IMG/VR virus record: IMGVR_UViG_3300042691_009766
Coordinates: 1-64,000 of that record
Strand: one strand, 5' to 3'
Source of the DNA: a virus
DNA length: 64,000 nt
This document shows, piece by piece, positions 8,883 to 17,077 of this stretch; within the stretch, counting starts at the first letter, position 1; the number at the start of each line of letters is the position of its first letter. The position numbers were made by a program, and so were the translations under genes. The notes beneath the pieces were generated by a model, which saw only the letters and a list, made by a program, of their open reading frames with translations, had not been told where the DNA came from and did no database searches.

Positions 8883-8936
8883 ATGGATTGTAACTGCGAC
8901 AACTGCAACTGCAAGAAGGAGCCTACTAATGGCTAA
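8883..8936 (+). CDS. Cys-rich microprotein (17 aa), tentative
   Basis: ATG at 8883 has the GGAGGAAAG run of the previous gene's end just upstream (8869-8877) and the stop overlaps the next start at 8929. The 17-residue product contains CNCDNCNC, that is Cys 3, 5, 8 and 10. The same kind of Cys spacing occurs in the gene just upstream. It could be a real metallothionein-like peptide or simply a leader that couples translation. Confidence 0.45.
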   Translation: MDCNCDNCNCKKEPTNG

Positions 8937-9225
8937 GAAACCGTCATACGAAAAAGGTAAGTACACCGAGTCTAAAGACAAGAAGAAGGATGCAGCGATG
9001 CTCCGTAAGGCTGGTCTAACCGAAAAAGATGAGAAGAAGGCTTTTAAGAAGGCTGACGATGCTCATGGTAAGGCTAAGAAGCCTAAGACTATGGCTGAAG
9101 ACAAGAAGATTGATGCCAAGATTATCAAGGGTATCAAGGCTAAAGAAGCCGCTCACGAGAAGCGTGAGGGTAAAAAAGGCGAGAAAGCCGAAGACAAGCG
9201 TGAAAAGAAAGCAGGAAAGAAATAA
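8929..9225 (+). CDS. Highly charged Lys-rich protein (98 aa)
   Basis: About 37% of residues are Lys or Arg (36 of 98 by hand count), mixed with many Asp and Glu. The sequence is built of short charged helical stretches (KDKKKDAAMLRKAGL, DKKIDAKIIKGIKAKEA) and ends REKKAGKK. There are no aromatic residues apart from two N-terminal Tyr and one Phe. It is probably extended or helical on DNA. Function unknown; an internal-virion DNA-associated role is possible. Confidence 0.7.
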   Translation: MAKKPSYEKGKYTESKDKKKDAAMLRKAGLTEKDEKKAFKKADDAHGKAKKPKTMAEDKKIDAKIIKGIKAKEAAHEKREGKKGEKAEDKREKKAGKK

Positions 9226-9560
9226 TGGCTAAAACACCAAAGCCAGTTCGTAAGGCTGGCAAAGTAACTACCCGTTCTGCCAGAACGCCTGACGGTAAAA
9301 AAGTCACTTATCAGACCAGTAAAGAATACAAATCCCCTGTTACGGGAGATGGTGGAAAACCTCCCCTAGATAAATCTGGAAAGTCGGATAAGCAAACATG
9401 GGGACTAATGGGTGTAAAAACAAACGCTCAAATGAAAAAAGCCATTAAAGGTGGCGAGTTTCCAGCAGGTGTTACTGGGCTAAATGGCAAGGCAAGAGCA
9501 CCAATCTCAAAATACGGTAAAACTAGTCCTTCATTTAAAAAGAAAGCAGGAAAGAAATAA
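9225..9560 (+). CDS. Small basic protein (111 aa)
   Basis: Basic and Gly/Pro-rich: ARTPDGKKVTYQTSKEYKSP in the first third and WGLMGVKTNAQMKKAIKGG in the middle. The middle part is the only stretch with a convincing hydrophobic pattern. It ends SFKKKAGKK, the same tail as the gene before. Both junctions are TAATG. Function unknown. Confidence 0.7.
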   Translation: MAKTPKPVRKAGKVTTRSARTPDGKKVTYQTSKEYKSPVTGDGGKPPLDKSGKSDKQTWGLMGVKTNAQMKKAIKGGEFPAGVTGLNGKARAPISKYGKTSPSFKKKAGKK

Positions 9561-9919
9561 TGCCGCTAAATAATAAAACAAAGCCGAGTAAAGGCAAAGC
9601 AGCAATAAAGGCATCGGGTCGCAATCTAAACGGTACGCCTGTTAGTAAAAATGTTATTGGTGCAGGTAAAAAGGCTAAAGCATCACTCAAAAAAGACGCA
9701 GTTAAAAAATTGGTCCGTGCCAAGGCTGACGAACAACTTGGTATTTCTCGTGGACTAGGACCTGACGAGGGTTATGGTTACAAGAAGGCTTTAAGTGCTT
9801 CTAACAGGGCTGGTAAGGCTGGTCTACCTATGAACGGACCAGTAGTTGCACTGGGTTCAGGGGCTAGAAAAACTGCTTCCAAGCGTATTAGGCAATCCGT
9901 GAACGCTCGTAAAAAGTAA
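9560..9919 (+). CDS. Small basic protein (119 aa), last of the array
   Basis: Lys/Ala/Gly-rich; a helical segment KKAKASLKKDAVKKLVRAKA near residue 40, a short motif LGPDEGYGYKKALSASNRAG near residue 75, and a basic tail ending NARKK. It is followed after 33 bases by an intrinsic terminator, so the fibre-to-basic-protein transcription unit ends here. Function unknown. Confidence 0.7.
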   Translation: MPLNNKTKPSKGKAAIKASGRNLNGTPVSKNVIGAGKKAKASLKKDAVKKLVRAKADEQLGISRGLGPDEGYGYKKALSASNRAGKAGLPMNGPVVALGSGARKTASKRIRQSVNARKK

Positions 9920-9952
9920 TTACAAACCTTAATTTCAACACAAACAAAGTTT

Positions 9953-9979
9953 AGCCAGCATTATGCTGGCTTTTCTTTT
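9953..9979 (+). terminator. Rho-independent terminator
   Basis: An 8-bp perfect stem, AGCCAGCA (9953-9960) with TGCTGGCT (9964-9971), a 3-base loop, and then TTTCTTTT. It separates the basic-protein array from the tail operon. Confidence 0.85.
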
Positions 9980-10053
9980 ACTCTAGATGTGTAGGTATCC
10001 ATGCGGAGCCTATCTACTAACGTAGCCCTGCACCTTTAATAAAGGATTTTGCG

Positions 10054-10242
10054 ATGTCATCTAAGGACTGGAAACCTTGGTGGGAACGTGTTGGCGATAT
10101 ACCCAACCCTCAAGAACGACGAGAGTTCATTAGAGCGGTTGGTGGAGCCATCAAACCTACCTTTGGTCAAGAAGTTTTGCTATCCATAATTGCTGGCTAC
10201 GTTGGCGGTAAAATTGCTCAACGTACAGGCGATGAGAAGTGA
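10054..10242 (+). CDS. Small protein with one hydrophobic segment (62 aa)
   Basis: First gene after the terminator. AAAGGA at 10041 is the ribosome site and lies inside a short palindrome (CCTTTA-A-TAAAGG, 10033-10045). The N-terminal 35 residues are charged and contain WKPWWERVGDIPNPQERREF. Residues 41-56 (EVLLSIIAGYVGGKIA) form a short hydrophobic stretch, perhaps a single membrane helix. It overlaps the next gene by GTGA. No family recognised; its place before the neck genes suggests a virion or assembly role. Confidence 0.6.
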   Translation: MSSKDWKPWWERVGDIPNPQERREFIRAVGGAIKPTFGQEVLLSIIAGYVGGKIAQRTGDEK

Positions 10243-10550
10243 AGAAACTTATAGAGGCTACGCAGAAAGCAAAGCAGGACACCGCAAGGTATATGACCGC
10301 CCAATTGCGTAATCATGCAATACAAAACGGCTGGGATGCAGACGTCGCTGATACCTTGCAGGTTACTCACGAGAATGGCAAATTTGTTGCCAAAGTTCAC
10401 CCTGACTATAGTGACCGTGCTTTTGTTCATGAGTACGGCGATGAGAACGTTAAGCCTACCGCCACAATCCGCAAGTTTATGAACGACCCTAAAGTAGTTA
10501 ACGATGCTTTTATGGTCACGTTAGATAAGCGTTGGAAGGAGATGAAATGA
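10239..10550 (+). CDS. Head-tail/tail-completion-like protein (HK97 gp10-like)
   Basis: 103 residues from a GTG start that overlaps the previous TGA. The layout (N-terminal helix, then AKVHPDYSDRAFVHEYGDE, then PTATIRKFMND) resembles the HK97 gp10/neck type of small tail-completion proteins, in which a conserved E-Y/F-G motif precedes a Pro and an Arg. It is followed by another neck-like gene and then the sheath, which is the expected place. The similarity is weak and should be checked by profile search. Confidence 0.5.
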   Translation: MKKLIEATQKAKQDTARYMTAQLRNHAIQNGWDADVADTLQVTHENGKFVAKVHPDYSDRAFVHEYGDENVKPTATIRKFMNDPKVVNDAFMVTLDKRWKEMK

Positions 10551-11149
10551 CTTTCTTACTTTCAGAAGATGAGGCTTTACGTAAGCAAATTCAGGGCATC
10601 ACCGTAAATGACCAGCGTTCAACTGACGACTCAACTCCACGTCAAGTTGGAGTGTTCTTTGGTCAACCAGACCAAGAACTTCGAGCACAGGTTTATCCGT
10701 ACATAACCATCGACATGATTGATATTCAGCGTGACGTTGCCCGTGAAATGCGTGGACGTATTGCTGGGAGTGTCGAACAGTTTGGTTATCTAGGACCAAC
10801 AGAAACATCTGAATTTGGTTGGGACATTGAACTTCCTATACCAGTAAACATTGACTACCAAATCACCACATACGCTAGACAGCCAAGACACGATAGAGAA
10901 TTGTTGTCGCAACTGCTACACCAGAAACTTCCTTTCCGTTTCGGTCAATTAACTTTAAACGACAATACTGTTCGTCGTTTAGAGGTTCTTGATGTTGCGA
11001 AAAGAGATAGTGTTGAACAAGCAAAACGTTTGTTTATCAATGCAGTAACTGTGCGAGTTACAAGTGAAATTGCACAGACCACATACCGTCAGTACTACAC
11101 GGTTGATGAAATCGATATTGCCGAAATTGAAATACTAAACCGCCACTAA
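10547..11149 (+). CDS. Neck or tail-sheath-terminator-like protein (200 aa)
   Basis: I chose ATG at 10547 (ATGA overlap with the previous stop) over the upstream ATG at 10532. The 200-residue protein has an acidic N-terminus, a proline-containing beta-strand region (VYPYITIDMIDIQRDVAREM) and a region with IPVNIDYQITTYARQPRHD that resembles tail-completion proteins. It lies directly upstream of the sheath gene, where T4 gp15- or gp3-like terminators would be expected. The assignment is positional. Confidence 0.5.
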   Translation: MTFLLSEDEALRKQIQGITVNDQRSTDDSTPRQVGVFFGQPDQELRAQVYPYITIDMIDIQRDVAREMRGRIAGSVEQFGYLGPTETSEFGWDIELPIPVNIDYQITTYARQPRHDRELLSQLLHQKLPFRFGQLTLNDNTVRRLEVLDVAKRDSVEQAKRLFINAVTVRVTSEIAQTTYRQYYTVDEIDIAEIEILNRH

Positions 11150-11183
11150 ATCGAACCCCCCGAAATTAATCTAAGGAGATAAA

Positions 11184-12767
11184 ATGACCTATGGTCGTCC
11201 TGGAGTCTATGTAAACGAGACTCTAATACCTGCTCCAGTTGCATCCGCAGGAGCGGCTAATGCTGCTGGTGCCGCAATTGGTGCATTTCCTCAGGGTCCT
11301 TCAACTGTAACCCTAGTTACATCTTGGTATGACTTTGTTCAGAAATTTGGTGGCTTTAACGCTACTTACCCAGCAACTGTTGGTGTTAACCAGTTCTTTG
11401 CAAACGGTGGTTCAGAACTTTATGTTCGCCGTGTGCTTGGTGCGGGTGCCGCTGTTGCTTCTGTCTCACTACCAAAATCTGGTGGTGGAAACCTTGGTAC
11501 AGCCTCTTCTGTAAACAAGGGTGCTGACAGCAACAACCTACGTGTTCAGGTTTCAGGAACTGCAACCGCAAACTACTACAACCTAACTGTTCTAAAGGAA
11601 GTAGAGACTGCTTACCTAGGCACTAACAACGCAAGCGGAACTAACGACGTTATTGTAGAGCAGTTCACCAATGTGCGTTTCGATGTCGCTACTTCTCCTG
11701 ACTATGCTCAGACTGTTGTAAATGCAACTTCGCAGTACATTACTTTGTCTTTGTCTAGCACAGGTACTCCAACTACTCAGGCAATTTCTGCTGTACTTCC
11801 TTTAACTGGTGGTTCAGATGGTTCTGCTCCAGTAACTGCCGATTACACCGCAGTTGTTCCAGCAGACGGAAGTTCGGACTTTGACTCGATTGCTCGTCCA
11901 CTAGTAATCTTTGCCCCTAACCTATACGAAAAGTTAGTGGTAGATGGTGACGCTTCTGCATCAACTAACCTTGCAACTGTTCACGATGCTTTGATTGCAT
12001 GGGCTAACGCTGGTGCTGGTTTTGCAATTATTGACACCGCTCCGAGCCTAACTGTTGCTCAGGCTATTGCCTACATCACTGCTCGTACAGTATCTTCACA
12101 GGCTGCTGGTTACTACCCTAACTACTATGTACAGGACCCTTTAGCAAGAAGCCCTCAGGCTTTGCGTAAGACTTCTCCTGCTGGTGCAGTTGCTGGTATT
12201 TACTTGGCTACCGACAAGTCTGACGGACCATTTAAGTCCCCAGCAGGTATCAACGCAAGCATCCGTACCGCAGTATCACTAGAGCGTGCATTTACCCCAG
12301 CAGACCTAGATTCGCTGAACAGCGGAACTTACGTTAGCGGTGGAAGCACTGTTTACGGAACTTCTGTTAACGCCATCAGAAACCTTCCTGGTGCTGGTGT
12401 AGTTGTAATGGGTGGACGCACTCTAAAGCAGGATGGTACTGCTAACAAGTATGTAAGCACTAGACGTTCTTTGATTTATGTGAAGAAGCAGTTGCAGAAC
12501 CTAACTGAGTTCGCCGTGTTCCGCAACAACGACGCAAAACTATGGGACCAGTTGAGAACCGTTATTAGCGTGTTCTTGAATGAGTACCGTAACCAAGGTG
12601 GTTTGCGTGGAACCTCACCTGCCCAGGCGTATTACGTCAAGGTAGATTCAAGCATTAATACCCCAGAAAGCATTGCGACTGGTGTAGTAAACATTCAGGT
12701 TGGTGTGGCTCTTGAGTACCCTGCCGAATTCGTAGTTATCAACCTAAGCCAAATTACTGGTAACTAG
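11184..12767 (+). CDS. Contractile tail sheath protein
   Basis: 527 residues, preceded by a strong ribosome site (AAGGAGAT at 11173). The N-terminus MTYGRPGVYVNETLIPAPV is the characteristic opening of sheath proteins (Y-x-x-P-G-V-Y-V-x-E). The motif VGVNQFFANGGSELYVRRV follows at about residue 66, also typical. The C-terminal third contains the conserved trypsin-resistant core pattern (VSTRRSLIYVKKQLQ, AKLWDQLRTVI, GVALEYPAEFVVINLSQ). It polymerises around the tail tube and contracts on infection. The adjacent gene encodes the tube. Confidence 0.95.
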   Translation: MTYGRPGVYVNETLIPAPVASAGAANAAGAAIGAFPQGPSTVTLVTSWYDFVQKFGGFNATYPATVGVNQFFANGGSELYVRRVLGAGAAVASVSLPKSGGGNLGTASSVNKGADSNNLRVQVSGTATANYYNLTVLKEVETAYLGTNNASGTNDVIVEQFTNVRFDVATSPDYAQTVVNATSQYITLSLSSTGTPTTQAISAVLPLTGGSDGSAPVTADYTAVVPADGSSDFDSIARPLVIFAPNLYEKLVVDGDASASTNLATVHDALIAWANAGAGFAIIDTAPSLTVAQAIAYITARTVSSQAAGYYPNYYVQDPLARSPQALRKTSPAGAVAGIYLATDKSDGPFKSPAGINASIRTAVSLERAFTPADLDSLNSGTYVSGGSTVYGTSVNAIRNLPGAGVVVMGGRTLKQDGTANKYVSTRRSLIYVKKQLQNLTEFAVFRNNDAKLWDQLRTVISVFLNEYRNQGGLRGTSPAQAYYVKVDSSINTPESIATGVVNIQVGVALEYPAEFVVINLSQITGN

Positions 12768-12788
12768 TCCTAAGGAGAAAAGAAAACA

Positions 12789-13481
12789 ATGGCTACAATC
12801 CTAAATAACCGCTCCAACATTGCGACTGACCCGATTAGAAACTTTAGGTTTCTTGTCACTTTTAAGCCGCAAAACAGCATTACTAACAGAGAGTTAGTTA
12901 ATGGAAACATTACCGAAACTAATACTCCTCAAAACTATGGTGACTGGGCAACCAAGTTAGCGGCAGTTCCGTTTGGGTTTACCTCTGTGAGTGGTATGGC
13001 TGTGTCTACAGACAGCATCCCTTATCGTGAAGGTGGGTATAACACCACCGTCCACCAGATTCCAGGGCAGACTTCCTTTGCTCCTCTAACGCTTCAGCGT
13101 GGTGTAGTGCTAGGTTCAAGTCAGAACTGGGGTTGGATGAACCAGTTGTTCCAGACTGTTCAGGGAACTGTAACTCGTACAGCGGCAGAAAACTTCCGTG
13201 TTGATATTGACATCGATGTTCTAAGCCACCCTCTAGCGTCAACTGCTACCGCAAACAACAGTGCATACACTGGAGATTACACTGACCACGTTTCTATGCG
13301 TTTCAAGGTATACAACGCATGGATTACCTCTCTTGCATACTCAGACCTAAACGCTGGTGACAACGCTATCCTTGTAGAGCAGATGTCTTTAGTGCACGAA
13401 GGTTTTGATGTCATTTGGGGTAAGGACCTTACTGATGTTGGTTCAGCCGCAATGATTGATTCGGCTTACCTAGTTCCGTAA
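12789..13481 (+). CDS. Tail tube protein (gp19-like)
   Basis: 230 residues with an AAGGAGAA ribosome site. The layout is that of gp19-type tube subunits: an N-terminal NFRFLVTFKP strand, then FGFTSVSGMAVSTDSIPYRE and a GGYNTTVHQIPGQTSFAPL segment, a region LTLQRGVVLGSS, and a C-terminal strand series (RFKVYNAWITSLAYSDLNAG, EQMSLVHEGFDVIW). Its place immediately after the sheath gene agrees. It forms the inner tube through which DNA passes. Confidence 0.93.
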   Translation: MATILNNRSNIATDPIRNFRFLVTFKPQNSITNRELVNGNITETNTPQNYGDWATKLAAVPFGFTSVSGMAVSTDSIPYREGGYNTTVHQIPGQTSFAPLTLQRGVVLGSSQNWGWMNQLFQTVQGTVTRTAAENFRVDIDIDVLSHPLASTATANNSAYTGDYTDHVSMRFKVYNAWITSLAYSDLNAGDNAILVEQMSLVHEGFDVIWGKDLTDVGSAAMIDSAYLVP

Positions 13482-13508
13482 TCTAAACAAAAAAATAAGG
13501 AGAATAAA

Positions 13509-14315
13509 ATGGAAGAACAAGTTTTAAAAGCAGCCCTAGACCCTAATAAGGCTAACAATCTGCTTAATCAAGCACTAACCGAACAACCAGCCGTAGAAGC
13601 CCCAAAAATCGTTTCTCCTACAGACATTCTTGTTGACCTCCCAGGTGGGACCGTTATTAACGGAGAGGTCATCAAGACTGCTGTAGTGAGAGAACTAAAC
13701 GGTAGAGATGAAGAAGCATTAATCCGTGCAGATAATGCAGGAAAGATGTTTTCTATCGTAGTAAACCGTGCCACTGTTTCTTTAGGTGGTACTAAAGCAA
13801 CAGAAGAAATACTAGACAAACTTCTAGTAGGAGACCGAGATGCAATACTTCTCGGTATTTATCGTGCAACATTTGGAGAAACCGCAGAACTTGCTGGGTA
13901 TTGTGAAGGATGCTCAGAATTTAAAGTTGTGGAAATAAACGTAGTTGAAGACATAAAAACTCGACTATTACCTGACCCTACCGCTACTACATTCACCGTT
14001 AAAGGCAAAAACAAAGAGTTTGTTGTTGCATTACCTACTGGAATTGCCCAGAAGAAGATGATGGCAAACAAAGATGCGACTGTCGCAGAAAACTTGACGA
14101 CTTTGCTGGAAGAGACGATTGTAGAAATAGACGGTAAGCCTGTGTTTAGCAAAGCACAAATTCAGGCTTTAGGTATCGTAGATAGACGAACAATTGCAGA
14201 AGAGATTTCAGACCGCAACCCTGGACCACAATTTGACCCTGTAAAAGTTACTTGCCCCGATTGCGAGAGTGAAGTGCAGGTGCCGATTAACCTCGGCGAC
14301 TTGTTTCGCTTCTAG
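13509..14315 (+). CDS. Tail assembly chaperone / baseplate hub assembly protein (T4 gp26-like)
   Basis: 268 residues with strong AAGGAGAA ribosome site. The core resembles the T4 gp26-like family (PF12322): VRELNGRDEEALIRADN, then a helical region, and two Cys pairs, CEGC (about residue 138) and CPDC (about residue 252), that would form one zinc site before a final beta strand. It lies between the tube gene and the tape measure, where assembly chaperones are found. The next gene overlaps it in the +1 frame, so a frameshifted long form is possible. Confidence 0.65.
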   Translation: MEEQVLKAALDPNKANNLLNQALTEQPAVEAPKIVSPTDILVDLPGGTVINGEVIKTAVVRELNGRDEEALIRADNAGKMFSIVVNRATVSLGGTKATEEILDKLLVGDRDAILLGIYRATFGETAELAGYCEGCSEFKVVEINVVEDIKTRLLPDPTATTFTVKGKNKEFVVALPTGIAQKKMMANKDATVAENLTTLLEETIVEIDGKPVFSKAQIQALGIVDRRTIAEEISDRNPGPQFDPVKVTCPDCESEVQVPINLGDLFRF

Positions 14316-14478
14316 TCTGGTAAGTTACGAAGATTTAATTTACACCTGGGCAGCATTGTCTAAGTTGTATAAAAGTTGGACGTTGAGCGAAATACGTGAG
14401 ATGTCCTATCGTGAAAGGTTGAATTGGTTAGAGATAGCCAGAGCAAGCGGTAAGGTGGTGAAAGACAGTGGCGGATAA
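14269..14478 (+). CDS. Second tail assembly chaperone (start or frameshift uncertain)
   Basis: The reading frame is open from 14245 to 14478 and overlaps the end of the previous gene. GTG at 14269 is the first usual start, but the sequence before the upstream stop reads like nonsense (many Cys and Arg). Only the part after base 14313 (VSYEDLIYTWAALSKLYKSW, then TLSEIREMSYRERLNWLEIA) looks like a conserved protein. It may therefore be translated as a +1 frameshift fusion with the previous gene or from a weak internal start. It is followed by the tape measure by an overlap. Confidence 0.6.
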   Translation: MKCRCRLTSATCFASSLVSYEDLIYTWAALSKLYKSWTLSEIREMSYRERLNWLEIARASGKVVKDSGG

Positions 14479-17077
14479 GAACTTAGTTGGCGATATAGAG
14501 TCAGCGAATAATTCTCTTTCCAAAATGGAAAGGCTGCTAGAGAAACTCTCTCAAACTGCTGGTAAATTCACTACCACTTTAAGTCGTGGGCTGGGACCAG
14601 TAGGAAACGGTGGATTCGGTAACCGTGGTTATGGTGTTGGTTCACCGAACGTAATGAACCAGTCATTTGGTTCGTTTGGCTTTATGCCACCTACTGGAAA
14701 TGCTGGGGCAACATTCCAATGGGCTAACCGCATGAACATGGGCATCAGTGCCGCTCAAGGCGGTTTGCGTGCTGCTGGAGGTGCGGTTGTAGGTGGCTTT
14801 ATGGCTATGCCAGATGTAGCCATGACCACAGCCCGTTCTACCGCTTTCTATGGGGCTAACCTTATTCAAGGTATGGGGGCTGGAGGACGAACTAGAATTG
14901 CCAACGCCACTTTCGGGGCTATGAAGGGCGGCATTAGCGAGCCAGGATACGATGCAGCGACTGCGGCTATTCTAAGTAACATGGGCGTCAGCATGACTAC
15001 TACTGGCGTTAATAAAAATCAATTTTCAACTTTGGCACGTTCCACTGCAAATGCCGCCAAATATTTAAACATAGATAACGTTTCTGCGGCTCAAGCATTA
15101 GGTGGGTTAACTCAGGGCAGTACTTCTAGTGCGTTGATGAGAAACTTTGGTATCTACACTACTAATCCAATTACTGGAGAGAGATTATCTCCTACTCAAA
15201 TCTTTGCCCAGTTAAACCAGCGTATGACTGGTGGGCAGAAGTTGACCCGTGAACAGTTGATGACTTCGATGCAAGGTGGTGCTTTAGCACAAAACCTACA
15301 GTTGTCTGGTCTTGATGCGACACAGCAGCAGTTAGCCTATCAATATATGCTTGATGCTGCTTCTGGTAAAAACATGGATTTAAGTGACGACAAATTAATG
15401 GCAAGATTGCAAAAAGAAGCGGGTATTAACCCAATGCAATCTCAATACTCTGCTAACACTTCTCAAGCCGCAACTATGAACGCAGCATCCGATGCTTACA
15501 TTGAGGGTATGAAAGAAGCCACTAAATACATTGGTCAATTCAATAAGGCAATGCAAGGCTTCTTAAAGAGTGAGCCTGGTAAGGCTATGGCTCGACTTAA
15601 CGCTGGTGTTGACCTCGCTCAAAGAGACCCTAGTATTGCTGGTGGTATTGCGGGTGCTTCGATGGCTTTAGGTGGAGCAGGTCAACTTATTGGGGCTGTT
15701 GCTGGTGGTGCTTACTTATCTCGTTTGTTAACTAAGCAGGGAATCATCGGTAAAGGCGGTGGAGCAGGAGTTCAGATTGGTGGTAAAACATATAAGCCTG
15801 GACAGAAACTTCCTAAAGGGTATAAATGGGGCGGTAAAGGTGGCACAAGAGTAGTAGACGCTAAAGGAAGATTTGTTAGTGCAAATGCTTTAGCAAAAGG
15901 TGGGGCTGGTGCTTTATCTAAAGGTCTTGGCAAAGCGGTTCCAATTCTTGGTACTGCTTTAACTGGGTTTAGTTTGTATAACAACATTATGGAAGGGGAC
16001 ATGCGTGGAATTGCAGGAGATGTTGGAGGTATCCTTGGTGGTTTAGGTGCCGCTGCTGGTCTTACTGCTGCTACTGGAGGTGTGGGTATTATTGGTTCGA
16101 CAGCGGCATATGCTGGTGGTTCTTTTGCGGGAAGTATGGCTGGTCAAGGTCTTTATGACTTCTTTACAGGAAGTGGCGGTAATGGTGGACCAAATCTAAT
16201 CGGCACAGGTTCAAACACCGCAACTGGTGGAGCCACTGCAAACTTTAAACTTATTCACCCTGTAGGTAAAGCAAACATTGTTTGTCGTTATGGTCAATAT
16301 GATGAACTTCACCCTAATGGTCACTGGGCAGTTGACTGGGCAGCAACCGAAGGTACCCCTATTATGGCGGCGGCTGATGGTACTGTGACATTTACGGGCG
16401 GTAATGCAAGAAACACTATGGGCACATCAAACAACAGTTATGGTTTGCACATTAAAGTAGACCACGGAAACGGTTATACAACGCTGTATGCTCACGTCAG
16501 TGGATTTGATGCCAGTGTTGGTCAGCAAGTAAAGCAGGGTCAACCAATTGCACGTGTAGGAAATACTGGGTTTTCTCAGGCTCCTCACCTTCACTTTGAA
16601 CTTTGGAAAGGCGGTCAAAGAATTGACCCTTCTCCTTTCCTAGGTGCAAATTATGCGGATAGTTCGGGTGGGGCTGGGTATAGTTCTGCCTCGTCAGGTT
16701 CAGCCAGTAATGGCATGATGGGAAGTGGTGACGCTGGGTTATTAGGGTTCAGTAGCGGTGCTGCTGGAAACGGGTTAAAGGTTCCTTCGTCGTATAAAGG
16801 TGCTGCAATTGGTCAAACTGGCATGGGAGGCGGAATTTCAAATGCTGCTACAGGAAGAAACCAAAAAGTATTAGGTCAAGCCAGTACTAGCACTAATGTG
16901 GGTGGAAGTATTGGAACTACAGGTAGTGGTGATGGACCTGGACCTAGAGGTGGAAATAACGTGGTAATTAATTTAACTATTGGTCAAGCATCAGACTCCG
17001 AAGCAAGACGATTTGCCAAACTTGTTAAAGAGTATATTGACTCAGACACTTTAACTTCTAACATGGGGAGATTCTAA
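14468..17077 (+). CDS. Tail tape measure protein with M23 peptidase domain
   Basis: 869 residues from GTG 14468. The N-terminal third is Ala/Gly/Met-rich and helical. A hydrophobic Gly/Ala-rich region spans about residues 390-570 (for example GIAGDVGGILGGLGAAAG), common in tape measures. A peptidase M23 (LytM-like) domain follows, with HWAVD (His 619, Asp 623), a His in LYAHVS, and HLHFEL (His 707 and 709), the metal and catalytic residues of the family. Such domains cut peptidoglycan peptides during DNA entry. Tape measures set tail length; at 869 residues a tail near 100-130 nm is plausible (inference). Confidence 0.88.
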   Translation: MADKNLVGDIESANNSLSKMERLLEKLSQTAGKFTTTLSRGLGPVGNGGFGNRGYGVGSPNVMNQSFGSFGFMPPTGNAGATFQWANRMNMGISAAQGGLRAAGGAVVGGFMAMPDVAMTTARSTAFYGANLIQGMGAGGRTRIANATFGAMKGGISEPGYDAATAAILSNMGVSMTTTGVNKNQFSTLARSTANAAKYLNIDNVSAAQALGGLTQGSTSSALMRNFGIYTTNPITGERLSPTQIFAQLNQRMTGGQKLTREQLMTSMQGGALAQNLQLSGLDATQQQLAYQYMLDAASGKNMDLSDDKLMARLQKEAGINPMQSQYSANTSQAATMNAASDAYIEGMKEATKYIGQFNKAMQGFLKSEPGKAMARLNAGVDLAQRDPSIAGGIAGASMALGGAGQLIGAVAGGAYLSRLLTKQGIIGKGGGAGVQIGGKTYKPGQKLPKGYKWGGKGGTRVVDAKGRFVSANALAKGGAGALSKGLGKAVPILGTALTGFSLYNNIMEGDMRGIAGDVGGILGGLGAAAGLTAATGGVGIIGSTAAYAGGSFAGSMAGQGLYDFFTGSGGNGGPNLIGTGSNTATGGATANFKLIHPVGKANIVCRYGQYDELHPNGHWAVDWAATEGTPIMAAADGTVTFTGGNARNTMGTSNNSYGLHIKVDHGNGYTTLYAHVSGFDASVGQQVKQGQPIARVGNTGFSQAPHLHFELWKGGQRIDPSPFLGANYADSSGGAGYSSASSGSASNGMMGSGDAGLLGFSSGAAGNGLKVPSSYKGAAIGQTGMGGGISNAATGRNQKVLGQASTSTNVGGSIGTTGSGDGPGPRGGNNVVINLTIGQASDSEARRFAKLVKEYIDSDTLTSNMGRF

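Noticed and set aside
6073-9919. AGKK tail as a protein targeting tag
   Set aside because: The tail is explained by the ribosome site of the next overlapping gene.
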